Part shown: piece after piece, positions 1-12,985 of the stretch
Position numbering within the stretch: the stretch's first letter is position 1
Layout: each line of letters opens with the position of its first letter
Origin: Mesostigma viride
Lineage: Eukaryota; Streptophyta; Mesostigmatophyceae; Mesostigmatales; Mesostigmataceae
DNA length: 63,594 nt
Direction: 5' to 3'
Assembly (NCBI GenBank): GCA_009746045.1
Contig: RPFO01002098.1
Location: forward strand, 1-63,594
The notes under the pieces: model-generated
Databases searched by the model: none
What the model saw: only the letters and a program-made list of their open reading frames with translations
Told to the model about the DNA's origin: nothing
Translations under genes and position numbers: made by a program

Positions 1-2
1 AA

Positions 3-289
3 CTCCATGTTCAATGGTGCGAAGGCTGGGGTGTCCTGCAACATCGGAATGCGGTCTGGATCCACAAGTCGGACGCCAAACAGCGGCCGCCCCTCCGCAT
101 CAAACTTGTAAGGCTGTGTCATCGCCTTCCCGCACCGTGGCGCGCCTTCCTGTCGAGTCCCCGCGGGCTGCCACGGCGTCTTTTGGGACTCCGTGGTCCG
201 GTAGGACAACCAGGTCTCTGCGTTGCCCTGTACCTGGAAGAAGACGGCGTGGTGCACCTTCATTGAGCGACCGCGTTTTTCAGGCACCG
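3..289 (-). CDS. C-terminal coding segment of the DUF7869-like protein, runs off the left edge
   Basis: Past the minisatellite a non-repetitive reading frame resumes on the minus strand and stays open to the window edge. It reads as ordinary mixed-composition protein (for example MKVHHAVFFQVQGNAETW, then WLSYRTTESQKTPW, later KFDAEGRPLFGVRLVDPDR). It is in a different frame from the 5' part of the gene, so the frame changes inside the repeat, whose units are not all multiples of three. I infer that it is the carboxy-terminal domain of the same protein. It could instead be an unrelated gene fragment. Confidence 0.5.
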
Positions 290-3200
290 GCTGTGCCGCT
301 CCGCCGCCCGCCGGCTGCGCCTCCGGCCCGCCGCGCGCCGGCTGCCCCGCCCCGCCGCCCGTCGACTGCCCCGCCCCGCCGCCCGTCGACAGCCCCGCCC
401 CGCCGCCCACGCGCGCCGGCAGCGCCGCTGGCCCCCCGCACGCCGACCGCCCTGCCCCGCCGCCCGTCGACTGCCCCGCCCCGCCGCCCGTCGACAGCCC
501 CGCCCCGCCGCATGCCAGCTGCGCCGGCCCGCCGCCCACGCGCGCCGGCAGCGCCGCTGGCCCCCCGCACGCCGACGGCCCTGCCCCGCCGCCCGTCGAC
601 TGCCCCGCCCCGCCGCCCGTTGACAGCCCCGCCCCGCCGCCCACGCGCGCCGGCAGCGCCGCTGGCCCCCCGCACGCCGCCCTGCCCCGCCGCCCGTCGA
701 CTGCCCCGCCCCGCCGCCCGTCGACAGCCCCGCCCCGGCGCCCACGCGCGCCGGCAGCGCCGCTGGCCCCCCGCGCGCCGACTGCCCCGCCACGCCGCCC
801 GTCGACAGCCCCGCCCCGCCGCCCACGCGCGCCGGCAGCGCCGCTGGCCCCCCGCGCGCCGACTGCCCCGCCCCGCCGCCCGTCGACAGCCCCGCCCCGC
901 CGCCCACGCGCGCCGGCAGCACCGCTGGCCCCCCGCGCCGACTGCCCCGCCCCGCCGCCCGTCGACAGCCCCGCCCCGCCGCCCACGCGCGCCGGCAGCA
1001 CCGCTGGCCCCCCGCCCGTCGACTGCCCCGCCCCGCCGCCCGTCGACAGCCCCGCCCCGCCGCCCACGCGCGCCGGCAGCGCCGCTGGCCCCCGCGCGCC
1101 GACGGCCCTGCCCCGCCGCCCGTCGACTGCCCCGCCCCGCCGCCCGTCGACAGCCCCGCCCCGCCGCCCACGCGCGCCGGCAGCGCCGCTCCCCCCGCCG
1201 CCGGCCCTGCCCCGCCGCCCGTCGACTGCCCCGCCCCGCCGCCCGTCGACAGCCCCGCCCCGCCGCCCACGCGCGCCGGCAGCGCCGCTGGCCCCCCGCA
1301 CGCCGACCGCCCTGCCCCGCCGCCCGTCGACTGCCCCGCCCCGCCGCCCGTCGACAGCCCCGCCCCGCCGCCCACGCGCGCCGGCAGCGCCGCTGGCCCC
1401 GCCGCGCCGCCCGTCGACTGCCCCGCCCGCCGCCCGTCGACAGCCCCGCCCCGCCGCCCACGCGCGCCGGCAGCGCCGCTGGCCCCCCGCGCGCTGACTG
1501 CCCCGCCACGCCGCCCGTCGACAGCCCCGCCCCGCCGCCCACGCGCGCCGGCAGCACCGCTGGCCCCCCGCACGCCGACTGCCGCCCCGCCCCGCCGCCC
1601 GTCGACAGCCCCGCCCCGCCGCCCACGCGCGCCGGCAGCACCGCTGGCCCCCCGCACGCCGACGGCCCTGCCCCGCCGCCCGTCGACTGCCCCGCCCCGC
1701 CGCCCGTCGACAGCCCCGCCCCGCCGCCCACGCGCGCCGGCAGCACCGCTGGCCCCCCGCACGCCGACTGCCCCGCCCCGCCTGCCCCGCGCCGCCCGTC
1801 GACAGCCCGCCCCGCCGCCCGCGCGGCCCGCCCCGCCCCCGCGCGCCGACTGCCCCGCCCCGCCGCGCGCCGGCAGCACCGCCCCGCGCCCGTCGACGGC
1901 CCTGCCCCGCCGCCCGTCGACTGCCCCGCCCCGCCGCGCACCGGCAGCGCCGCCCCGCTGCCCGCTGACTGCCCCGCCCCGCCGCGTGCCGGCTGCGCCG
2001 CCGCTGCCGCCCCGCCGCGCACCGATGGCGCCGCCCCTCCGTGCGCCGGCTGCGCCTCGCTGCACGCAGGCTGCACGACATCACCACGCACCCTGGTGAC
2101 CTTGATAACCTGATCCTCCCTACCGGTCATCCAATCTACTGTGCTGCACCAACCGGCAAACGACTCGCGCTGCAACGGAGTGAGAAAGTTCCTGACATCG
2201 TAAGCGACCCCCAATACCTTGACCTCCGTGCCAGCGGGGACGGTCGAGTTGCAGTTCGCAGCTGCACCACTAGGCTGACGGAATGCCTCTTCTATGGCCG
2301 CCACCCAGCTCTCCAAAGTTGGGTACTTGTGCACGAAGCTAGGCCCCCCCGCCACAGCGTGTCTCATGTAGGCCACAAGCACGCCGAATTTCTGATCTGG
2401 GTCGGCGTGCGTGTGGCCCACGAGCATGCGGTGCATTTCGACGACGTCGAAGAAGCCAACGTGTACGAGCCACCATGCAAACAGTAAGACGGTGTGATTC
2501 CGGTTTTCACTCCCACCGTCCAGTTGCAGGCACAAACACCTGGGCATGTGCGGCAGCCCCGCCCTCCTCCATGGCTGGTCCCTCATCAACTGCGCCAGGA
2601 TGTGCATCAGCATCGTGACGGTGACACTGCCGGAGAGGTTGTCGGTCATGAGGACCCATGCGAGAACGATGAACCACATCGCCTTGTACCCATGGACGGC
2701 CGCACAGAAGAGCGAGAACGGCATCATGCCACCTGCATAGCTGCCCCATGAGTCGGGCCCCCCCACCAGCTTCGGCCAGTATGTCTTGGCGTGATCCAGC
2801 TTGTCGAGGTTGATCGACAAAATGGCCGTCAACATAGCGGCCACCATCGCGCAGGCAAGCTCGCGCCTCAACCAATAGTTCTGGCGGGTAAACCAGGCCA
2901 GAGCGACATGCTGCTTGATTTGGTTGTCGACGTACTGCCGTTGTGCCTCAGTTGAAGCACCGCGGCGCCGCATGCGCAGTTCCACGCAGTCCGCGCAGTG
3001 ACCGGTGCTCTTGTTGTGCGGGCATACCACCACCTTCGGGCTCCTCTGCCCTGGGAAGTAGTCGCCTTTGCAGTAGGTGCGCCAGATGCGGTAGAATGCG
3101 TTGTAGCCTAGCACCTTGGCCCCTTCCCCCGCTTCTGCCACCACGTCTTCAACGTACATGGCGTGCATCTCCTTGATGGACATGACGTCCATGAAGACAA

Positions 3201-3942
3201 CGCCAGCATGAGTCGGGTCATGGTCTGCGATCTGCTGCACCAACTCGTGCATCCACATTGCTGCGTGTTCGCCAACCTCCGAACGCCCCCGAGCATCACG
3301 CTCAGGTGGTGCGTGCTCCAGACCAACACCGAAAGTCGCTAGGTCGTTGGGATGCACGGTCAGGAAATACTCTTTCGCCGACACGACCGACGCCACCAGA
3401 TTGTTCCAAGTCGCCCGGGTAACGCCGGCCATCTTCCGGATGGCAGATGCACAACCGGTGACGGTGTACATGCACCCCGCAATCACCACGTCCACGTGTA
3501 AAGGGCCGGTAATGATGTACTTCTTGTAACGGCCACCGTCGGCAGGGGATTCTACCTCGATGTTGCCCACGCCGGCCGACCGGATCACGTCGCAAAGGGA
3601 GGCCATGCGCTGCTGGTCCGTTTGGTTGTACAGGTACTCTCGAAAGGCAGTCCACGACCTGGTATCGGTAAGTAAGGTGCCCACCTTCTCGAGGCAATGC
3701 TCCCCACAAGTCGGACCGCACTTCCTGGCCTTGGCGATGTCCTTGTCAACGGACTTCAATTTGGAGGCGAGAAGCCGGGCGCCATCTTTCTTCCCACTGC
3801 GCTTCGCTCGAGAGGAAGACGTGCCGGGCCCCATTTCCGTGTGAAGCAGGTCGTCGTCAGAGCCGTCAGAATCTACGCCCCAACTAGCTTCAGAACTCGC
3901 ATCCGAATCCACCAGGTCTGGCACATCCCATTCTTCATCCAT
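280..3942 (-). CDS. DUF7869-like transposase/integrase-like protein with a Gly/Ala/Arg repeat tail
   Basis: The 1220-codon frame has two parts. Residues 1-610 are ordinary sequence: an acidic start, a basic patch near 45-75, a Cys/His cluster at 307-319 (CPHNKSTGHCADC) and a core with Asp380, LQLDGGSENRN (471-481, Asp474) and GHTHADPDQKFG (509-520). The D-G-G-x-E-N and GHTH-x-x-x-DQ pair is what I know from DUF7869-type proteins of eukaryotic mobile elements, thought to have an RNase H-like fold; catalytic activity is inferred. From about residue 640 the protein is only Gly, Ala, Arg and Pro-rich repeat encoded by the minisatellite. The ATG at 3942 is followed by an acidic N-terminus and faces a five-copy repeat. 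Frame and length of the tail are probably unstable. It may be the core gene of an undescribed transposon. Confidence 0.6.
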   Translation of the reverse strand: MDEEWDVPDLVDSDASSEASWGVDSDGSDDDLLHTEMGPGTSSSRAKRSGKKDGARLLASKLKSVDKDIAKARKCGPTCGEHCLEKVGTLLTDTRSWTAFREYLYNQTDQQRMASLCDVIRSAGVGNIEVESPADGGRYKKYIITGPLHVDVVIAGCMYTVTGCASAIRKMAGVTRATWNNLVASVVSAKEYFLTVHPNDLATFGVGLEHAPPERDARGRSEVGEHAAMWMHELVQQIADHDPTHAGVVFMDVMSIKEMHAMYVEDVVAEAGEGAKVLGYNAFYRIWRTYCKGDYFPGQRSPKVVVCPHNKSTGHCADCVELRMRRRGASTEAQRQYVDNQIKQHVALAWFTRQNYWLRRELACAMVAAMLTAILSINLDKLDHAKTYWPKLVGGPDSWGSYAGGMMPFSLFCAAVHGYKAMWFIVLAWVLMTDNLSGSVTVTMLMHILAQLMRDQPWRRAGLPHMPRCLCLQLDGGSENRNHTVLLFAWWLVHVGFFDVVEMHRMLVGHTHADPDQKFGVLVAYMRHAVAGGPSFVHKYPTLESWVAAIEEAFRQPSGAAANCNSTVPAGTEVKVLGVAYDVRNFLTPLQRESFAGWCSTVDWMTGREDQVIKVTRVRGDVVQPACSEAQPAHGGAAPSVRGGAAAAAQPARGGAGQSAGSGAALPVRGGAGQSTGGGAGPSTGAGRCCRRAAGRGSRRAGAGRAARAAGRAVDGRRGAGGAGQSACGGPAVLPARVGGGAGLSTGGGAGQSTGGGAGPSACGGPAVLPARVGGGAGLSTGGGAGRQSACGGPAVLPARVGGGAGLSTGGVAGQSARGGPAALPARVGGGAGLSTGGGRGSRRAARRGQRRCRRAWAAGRGCRRAAGRGSRRAAGQGGRRAGGQRRCRRAWAAGRGCRRAAGRGSRRAAGQGRRRGERRCRRAWAAGRGCRRAAGRGSRRAAGQGRRRAGASGAAGARGRRGGAVDGRRGGAVDGRGASGAAGARGRRGGAVDGRRGGAVGAGGQRCCRRAWAAGRGCRRAAGRGSRRAGGQRRCRRAWAAGRGCRRAAWRGSRRAGGQRRCRRAWAPGRGCRRAAGRGSRRAAGQGGVRGASGAAGARGRRGGAVNGRRGGAVDGRRGRAVGVRGASGAAGARGRRAGAAGMRRGGAVDGRRGGAVDGRRGRAVGVRGASGAAGARGRRGGAVDGRRGGAVDGRRGGAAGARRAGGAAGGRRSGTAGA
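290..2030. repeat. GC-rich coding minisatellite with SalI-like GTCGAC cores
   Basis: About 1.75 kb of imperfect tandem units, roughly 80-130 bp long, built from GCCCGTCGACTGCCCCGCC-type blocks and a CACGCGCGCCGGCAGC block. Units differ by whole sub-blocks and by 1-3 nt indels, so every frame on both strands stays open for long stretches. The repeat lies inside the transposase-like gene and supplies its low-complexity tail. The long plus-strand frames here are shadows of the repeat. Confidence 0.95.
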
Positions 3943-3949
3943 GTTAATA

Positions 3950-4410
3950 GGAAATCTACTGTATTACACCCGGTGGTGCTTGGACAGAAGCAAGAAACCC
4001 CGCCCACCGCTCAAATGTGGCGCCCAACAAAGCCCCAAACTGTTTTCTTCAATAAGTCTACTGTTCTACATCCGGTGGTGGATGGACACAAGCAATAAAG
4101 GCCCCGCCCACACCTCAGATTTCTTTAGAAAATCTACTGATCTACATTCGATGGCGCCTTCACAGAAGCAGGAAACTCCGCCCACCGGTCAAATGTGACG
4201 CCCAACAAAGCCCCAACTGATTTCTTCAAGAAGTATACTGTTTTACAGCCGGTAGTGCTTGGGCAGAAGCACTATAAAAGAGACAACCAGCGCAGGCCAG
4301 AAATCGCAGGCCAGAAATCGCAACTATGTAAAGCCCGCCCACACATCGGATTTCTTTACGAAAAACCTGTTTTACATTCGATGGGGTCTTGACAGATTCA
4401 AACAAATTAT
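3950..4410. repeat. Five degenerate ~90-bp direct repeats between two divergent genes
   Basis: Units starting near 3953, 4045, 4130, 4230 and 4365 share a CTACTGTTCTACATCCGGTGG-like start, then CAGAAGCA and CCCGCCCAC. The fourth carries CACTATAAAAG, a good TATA box, near 4268. The array begins immediately upstream of the minus-strand transposase-like gene and about 1.2 kb upstream of the plus-strand polyQ gene. It could be a promoter or element-terminal region recognised by the encoded protein; that role is inferred. Confidence 0.7.
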
Positions 4411-4444
4411 CGTTTCTACCTGCGTGCGACTGCTGCGGCTGAGT

Positions 4445-5470
4445 GCTGCAACTTGTCTTCACGTCTTCACGTCTTCACGTCTTCACGTCTTCACCGCGTC
4501 TTCACCTGTCTTCACCACGTCTTCACGGCTTCACGGCTTCACGTCTTCACGGCTTCACCTGAACACCTGAACTTCACCTGAACTTGCCGTATCGTGTCTT
4601 CACGTCTTCACGTCTTCACGTCTTCACGTCTTCACGTCTTCACCGCGTCTTCACCTGTCTTCACCACGTCTTCACGGCTTCACGGCTTCACGTCTTCACG
4701 GCTTCACCTGAACACCTGAACTTCACCTGAACTTGCCGTATCGTGTCTTCACGTCTTCACGTCTTCACGTCTTCACGTCTTCACGTCTTCACCGCGTCTT
4801 CACCTGTCTTCACCACGTCTTCACGGCTTCACGGCTTCACGTCTTCACGGCTTCACCTGAACACCTGAACTTCACCTGAACTTGCCGTATCGTGTCTTCA
4901 CGTCTTCACGTCTTCACGTCTTCACGTCTTCACGTCTTCACCGCGTCTTCACCTGTCTTCACCACGTCTTCACGGCTTCACGGCTTCACGTCTTCACGGC
5001 TTCACCTGAACACCTGAACTTCACCTGAACTTGCCGTATCGTGTCTTCACGTCTTCACGTCTTCACGTCTTCACGTCTTCACGTCTTCACCGCGTCTTCA
5101 CCTGTCTTCACCACGTCTTCACGGCTTCACGGCTTCACGTCTTCACGGCTTCACCTGAACACCTGAACTTCACCTGAACTTGCCGTATCGTGTCTTCACG
5201 TCTTCACGTCTTCACGTCTTCACGTCTTCACGTCTTCACCGCGTCTTCACCTGTCTTCACCACGGCTTCACGGCTTCACGTCTTCACGTCTTCACGGCTT
5301 CACCTGAACACCTGAACTTCACCTGAACTTGCCGTATCGTGTCTTCACGTCTTCACGTCTTCACGTCTTCACGTCTTCACGTCTTCACCACGTCTTCACC
5401 TGTCTTCACCACGTCTTCACGGCTTCACGGCTTCACGTCTTCACGGCTTCACCTGAACACCTGAACTTTG
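4445..5470. repeat. 149-bp tandem satellite, about seven copies
   Basis: The marker AACTTGCCGT recurs at 4581, 4730, 4879, 5028, 5177 and 5326, exactly 149 bp apart. Each unit is built from a nested 9-bp CGTCTTCAC motif, with variants CGGCTTCAC and CTGTCTTCAC. Copies are almost identical, which points to recent homogenisation or slippage. The last unit decays into unique sequence at about 5470. From there to the next gene (5627) I see only its leader. Confidence 0.95.
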
Positions 5471-5626
5471 CGTATCGTATCTTTGATACATTGCATCATT
5501 TGCATGCCTTGGAGCTGCACGTCTTCAAGCAGTGTCACCCAGTTCCCGCTTGATTCAAATGCACTTCGCGCTTGAATTCGTGACTTCGCTCAAGGTGGAA
5601 GGTGATGGGCACTAGCCACGGGAACT

Positions 5627-8455
<2,829 letters not shown>

Positions 8456-8825
8456 ATCAGTTCTTTGACACTGAGTTGGCACTAGACGCAACACCTTTGA
8501 TGCACATGAGTGCAGGGCGCATGTGTGGAAACCATGCAACCATGGCGATCCCTCAAAAAGTTTGGTTATGTAATAAGTGAGACAATTATTCCGGACGTAT
8601 GATGGCCCAACGTCCTGTAAGGTTGAGTTGTCTTATTCAATTGGCATATGTTGTCTTATTGATGTTGTCTCATTGCCTTAATGGGTCAATTGTCTTAGTT
8701 TATATCATGTATATCTTGGGAAACTCATTGCTTCAATAAAATGCATGTTAGGCGCAATCAACCCCCTCAAACACATCTGAAAACTGCACAGTGCATCAAA
8801 TGTATCCTAAACAAAAAAATGTATC
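8456..8825. other. 3' flank of the polyQ gene
   Basis: An AT-richer stretch with no gene. AATAAAATGCATG at about 8735 could serve as a polyadenylation region, but green-algal signals vary, so this is weak. Retroelement sequence starts near 8826. Confidence 0.35.
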
Positions 8826-9730
8826 CTAATCCGGTAAAACCACCCTAAACGGACACGCTAACGATCCGGCAATCTGTGGGTGCAACAAGACCCATGTGAG
8901 CATGGCATAACAGGGAGCGTGGGCAAGGAATCTGGTCATAGCAAGGACGTAGCATGGCTGTACAAGGACTAAGCTTAAGGCTATGGCTGGCTGTATATAC
9001 CGTGCGTGAGCGATGCACGTGACTAGGCATGTTGGCACAGCTAGGCAAACATTCTAAGCATGGCTGCCATATGATCGAGCGGCAGTGACTACCGAGGGGT
9101 ACAAGCTAGGGCTATAAGCTAGTCTAGCCTGCGGGGGGCGTCCACATCTTGTGGTTGATCATCAGGTCCCCGCCCCTCCAGTACACCTTCAATGGGCTTC
9201 TGGGGGTCCTGCTTGTGGCGGAGGTATTCCGGCCACAGGTCGCGTCGCTGCTGCTGCTGAGCGGGGGTCAGGTCGTCGTCCAGCGTCCAGGTGAGGTCGT
9301 GCAACCGCTTGCGACGGGAGAGGAACCGCTGCTTGTCCTCACGGGAGGGGAAGGCGTGAGCAGGACTGGTGGGGGAGCCGCCTTGTCCCGTGAGTGGGGA
9401 CTTAGGCGGTGACACCCACGCAGTTCTACCTCACCTACCAGGCCCATGCATGAGGGTAAGGAGCTGGCCCTTGAGCTCGTCGATCGGCAAGGGAGGTTGA
9501 CGTCTCACCTGGCTTCTGGGGGAAGCGACGCAGCACCACTCTGCACTCGCGGCGAGCGCGGTCGGTGACCTCCCGTTGCTGGGCCTGGCGGTGGTCCTCC
9601 AGCTCCTGGAGCTTCGTGCATATGGCGATGGCGTCGGTGGTGGAGGCGGTCGCTGTCCGCAGCAGGTCCGCGTAGGAGAGCGGTGGGAGGTCGCCAGCAT
9701 CCTGCCGGGGTGGCAGGGATGCAATAGGAC
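8826..9730 (-). mobile_element. 5'-truncated ORF1-only LINE-type element, copy 1
   Basis: The minus strand reads, from 9730 down, the ORF1 C-terminus and then the family 3' untranslated region ending near 8826. The coding remnant is broken into two frames (9435-9749 and 9119-9415). It contains SYADLLR, RRECRVVLRRFPQK and, after a frame break, RKRLHDLTWTLDDDLTPAQ and LWPEYLRH. The last two are a common signature at the end of LINE ORF1 proteins. The same sequence recurs at 25716-26830 (minus). It meets another copy head to head at about 9731. Confidence 0.8.
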
Positions 9731-10470
9731 CTGATCGATGATCAACCACAAGATGTGGACGCCCCCTCGGTCGATCTAGATTATAACCCTTGTAATCATT
9801 CGGTAGTCACCGCCGCCATGGCAGTCATGCCTAGAATGAATTAGCAATGCCTAGCCTTGCCACCATACCTAGTACGTCACATGCACCGCTAACGCACGGT
9901 ACACAGCCGGCCATGCAGCCATGACCTTAGCTTAGCATTTGTACAGCTCCGGCCATGCTATACGCCCTAGCTAGCTATGCCGCTAAAAAACCTAGCTCAT
10001 GCAGGCTCCGGGAGAGGCCTTTATATTCTCCCAAACCGGTGCCTCCTAATTAATGTGTTCCAAGCCTAACTGTGGGCTCTAGCTGGACCATGGGGCAGCC
10101 TTACTGCATCCGAGCTAGCTATGAGTCAGCCGCTGATGATGCTTTGCCAATGCAGAGAGCCACTCTCTGCTGAGATGCCATCATGATGCTCTAGCCATTG
10201 CTTAGCCATGATCATCTTCCACCCCATGTCCGCAACTTAATTTGCAGAGATCGAGCTGCTGGAATACTGACATGGTGGTGCAGGTGCACCTCGATCAATT
10301 GTGCACCCCGAGTAAGTGGCAGTTTACACCCACCACCTGCAGGTTCATGTCGCCTAGCTAGAACGTATTAAAAACCATATATGCCCGGCCTTCTCAGGGA
10401 TATGTGTTACATACACTCCCCACGGAGGTATCAAGGAGACAACCAGGTATGTTCTTAATTAATTAATTAT
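9731..10470 (+). mobile_element. 5'-truncated ORF1-only element, copy 2 (3' region)
   Basis: Begins inside the last ORF1 codons (ATGATCAACCACAAGATGTG, the inverse of the sequence at 9145-9165) and continues through a 3' region into a TTAATTAATTAATTA tail at 10456-10468. With copy 1 it forms a head-to-head pair. This could be two independent insertions or an inversion made during target-primed reverse transcription. Confidence 0.7.
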
Positions 10471-10870
10471 GCTCCTTTGTACAGCCAGATACCATGCTAC
10501 GTCCTGGCTATGCTTAAGCTTCCTTGCCCGGCCCACGCTCCTTGTTTTGTTGTGTTCACGCGGGTCTTATTGCACCCACAGACCTTGCCGGATCGTTTAT
10601 CATGTCCGATTGCTGCTGTGGCATGCCTTAGGCATGAAGGCGAAAGGCCGAAAGGGGGTCTCTGCCCTTTCTTCCTCAGTGTTGTGCACATACAGGGATT
10701 AAAAGCACTTCGGTGCTCCGTGACTCCCCTACGGCCGGGAGCACGAGTTTAATTAATTAATTTTAATGAATTAATTATGCTCCGCTTGCTTGCCCACGCT
10801 CCGGGCCATGATAGGATCACGCGGGTCTTACTGTATTGCACCCACAGAATTTGCCGGATCGTCTATTAAA
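10471..10870 (+). mobile_element. Two short 3'-UTR fragments of the ORF1-only family
   Basis: 10471-10762 matches the inverse of 8826-9000 (CGGGTCTTATTGCACCCACAG, TTGCCGGATCG) and continues into GGGATTAAAAGCACTT and a TTTAATTAATTAATT tail. A shorter second fragment follows (about 10780-10866). The uninterrupted TTGCACCCACAG here provides the empty site for the transposon at 22292-25715. Confidence 0.75.
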
Positions 10871-11240
10871 TTAAATTATATTAAACTAAATTATAACATG
10901 TCTCCGTTGGGAGATCATGTAGCACATATTCCTTGATGGATGGGTGGAGTGGAAGGAGCCGCGTAATCGAACTAACCTAACTCTAATAAGCTATCTAGTC
11001 TAGAAAATCCTAACTACACTATACTCATCAAAACGCCTCCTCCACTTTAGGGGAGGTGGCTTGCCCGGCACAGGGGCTGGCGCAGTGGCGTGTGAGCCTT
11101 GACAATCTTCTGCCACCTCTTCTTGTTCTGCATGGCAGTCCAAAGAAGGGAGAGAGAGTGGATGCGGTGTTCAAACTGGGCTGGGACCACTAGGTCGGCC
11201 AGCAACATCTGGATGTAGTTCGTGACATGTTTCCCTACTG
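10868..11240 (-). mobile_element. Fragment of a second retroelement family (copy A)
   Basis: Closely similar to 31138-31480. Both begin ATTAAATTATAACATG, then CTCCGTTGGGAGATCA. Both contain a minus-strand coding remnant with the string MLLADLVVPAQFEHRIHSLS in copy B. The parent element is not recognised; a LINE or LTR polyprotein C-terminus is possible. Confidence 0.6.
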
Positions 11241-11254
11241 TACCCTTTGGGGAA

Positions 11255-12178
11255 TCGTCTTTTGGGATCGTCTATCGTGTCCGATTGCTGCTGTGGCATA
11301 TGCCTCTGGCATGAAGGAGAAAGGGGGTCTCTGCCCTAAGTTCTTCCTGTTGTGCATATATGCAGGGTGGTGTGTGCCATGGTTCGGTCGGTCTTTCCCC
11401 ACTCCACCATCAAGTGCGAGGACGCGGATGGGGCCGCCCTCTACTCACCCAACCACCGCCCCGACATTACCGTGCTTGACTACGACGGGCAGGGTTGCCA
11501 CCTGCTCATCGATGTCTCCGTGGCTTGGCCGCTCTCCGGTCGCCACATCCTCCGGGCGGCTGTGGATGCCGGCGCTGCTGCCGCTGTGGCCGAGCGCGAC
11601 AGGTTTGCCTCCTACGGCAATGTGGGGCCCCACCGGGTCATCCCCTTTGTCCTTGAGGAGTTCGGGGCCATGGGCCCCAAGACAGCGGAGTTTTTCCACG
11701 AGTGCTGCCAGCGCCGTGAAGACCGCCTCGACCTCGAGGGTCAGACCGCCCCGTGGTCGGCCCGCACGTGGTCCTCGTATTGGCGGCAGCGCCTGTCACT
11801 CGCCCTAGCTCACTCGCACCGTGGCTGATGTGTTATTCCGCCGCACCCGGGCGACTTTGTCGCGACCCATGCGGTCTAGATCCCTTCCCGGCCTGCATGC
11901 ATGGTGGGCCGGCAGCGCTGTTGCTGCGTGTAGTTTTGTGATGTATAGTTAGTTGTACCTTGAGCAGCTGGCGTGATCCTCGGATGTCCGTGTCAGATTA
12001 CTATTTACTTCTTCAGGGTTATTCTCCCAGTTATCAGGTTTTTCCTTATGTTGCATGCCTCTCTCACCTCCGTAATCTATCATTCTCAATGAATATATAC
12101 AGGGATTAAAAGCGCTAGCACTACAGTGCTCCGTGACTCCCCAACCGGGGAGCACGTGTTTAATTAATTAATTAATCA
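11255..12178 (+). mobile_element. ORF1-family 3' fragment split by another retroelement end
   Basis: 11255-11370 and 12092-12178 together match the continuous copy at 10590-10762 (GTCCGATTGCTGCTGTGGCA to GGGATTAAAAGC and a TTAATTAATTAATTAA tail). The sequence between them is foreign. At its borders ATATATGCAGGG (11359-11370) and ATATATACAGGG look like a 12-bp TSD with one mismatch. Confidence 0.65.
11352..11828 (+). pseudogene. C-terminal fragment of a retroelement ORF2 with a PD-(D/E)XK-like motif
   Basis: A 158-codon frame reads HRPDITVLDYDGQGCHLLID, then FVLEEFGAMGP and a CCQRREDRLDLEG / WSARTWSSYWRQRLSLALAH tail. The RPD, about 17 residues, then LID-x-SV pattern is how restriction-enzyme-like endonuclease domains look at the end of some non-LTR retrotransposon polyproteins. 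The upstream reverse transcriptase is missing, as expected for a 5'-truncated insertion. The sequence to about 12091 is its 3' region. Family assignment is inferred. Confidence 0.5.
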
Positions 12179-12179
12179 A

Positions 12180-12985
12180 GGTATACCTCTTATTTAATTA
12201 TAGTTCACCATCAATTAAATTATAACATGAATCCGTTTCTCAGACGCCGCAATTAGCGGCTCGAAAATATACTCACTTCACCGTGGACGACGACTTGACC
12301 CTGGCGCAGCAACAACGGCAACGGGAGCTATGGCCAACCTACCTCCAGCTCCGGCAGACCAAGGCGGGACAGCCGGTGTACTGGAAGGGGGCGGCCATCT
12401 ACGTCGGCCACAAGCCCTGGCACGCGACCCCAGCGACCACCGCGGCCCCAGCGACTCCAGACGCCCCAGCTTAGGGGGATACAGCAGTAGTAGTGTAGAA
12501 TAGTTAGACATGGTGGCCTTGTATACATGCACGCCTACTACGTACAGGCACTATACCAGCAGGGTTGTCTCCTTGATACCAGCTGACTTATGAACATTAA
12601 TTAGTCATGTACATGTGTGCCCATGACGCGCCACACACCAGATGATGCCTAGCTTTATTATTTAGTTATGCTGTGACTACGCAGAGAGCCACTCTTAGCT
12701 GCTGAGAAGCCATGCCTTAGCTTTTGTATAGCCATGTTGATCTTCCCCCCCCATGACGGGATCCCCTTAGTTGGGTTGAACCCGAGACTCTGGGGGGTGC
12801 AGGTGCCCTTTGGCGCACCCAGAGTAAGTGTCGTTTACATTCCCACCCTTGCAGGAAGTAGCTTAGAATGTATTATGCCCCTTCTCTGGGCTATGTGCTA
12901 CATATACTCCCAACGGACTTATGTTCCTAATTAATTAATTATTAATTAATTAATTAATAATTAATTAATTAATTAATTATTCCGT
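12180..12985 (+). mobile_element. 5'-truncated ORF1-only element, copy 3
   Basis: From about 12281 the ORF1 end is readable: VDDDLTLAQQQRQRELWPTY, YWKGAAIYVGHKPW, then an Ala/Pro tail and TAG near 12474. A 3' region follows and ends in about 60 bp of TTAATTAA-type repeats (12919-12982). It is closest to the complete copy at 28623-30620. Confidence 0.8.

Noticed and set aside
14-2113. Long plus-strand frames of 424-699 codons and a 601-codon minus frame across the GC minisatellite
   Set aside because: They are only repeat translation (Pro/Ala/Arg); all frames are open because the units lack stop codons. The unique-sequence evidence supports the minus-strand gene.
4445-5470. CRISPR array
   Set aside because: There are no unique spacers; the period is a plain tandem satellite in a eukaryotic context.
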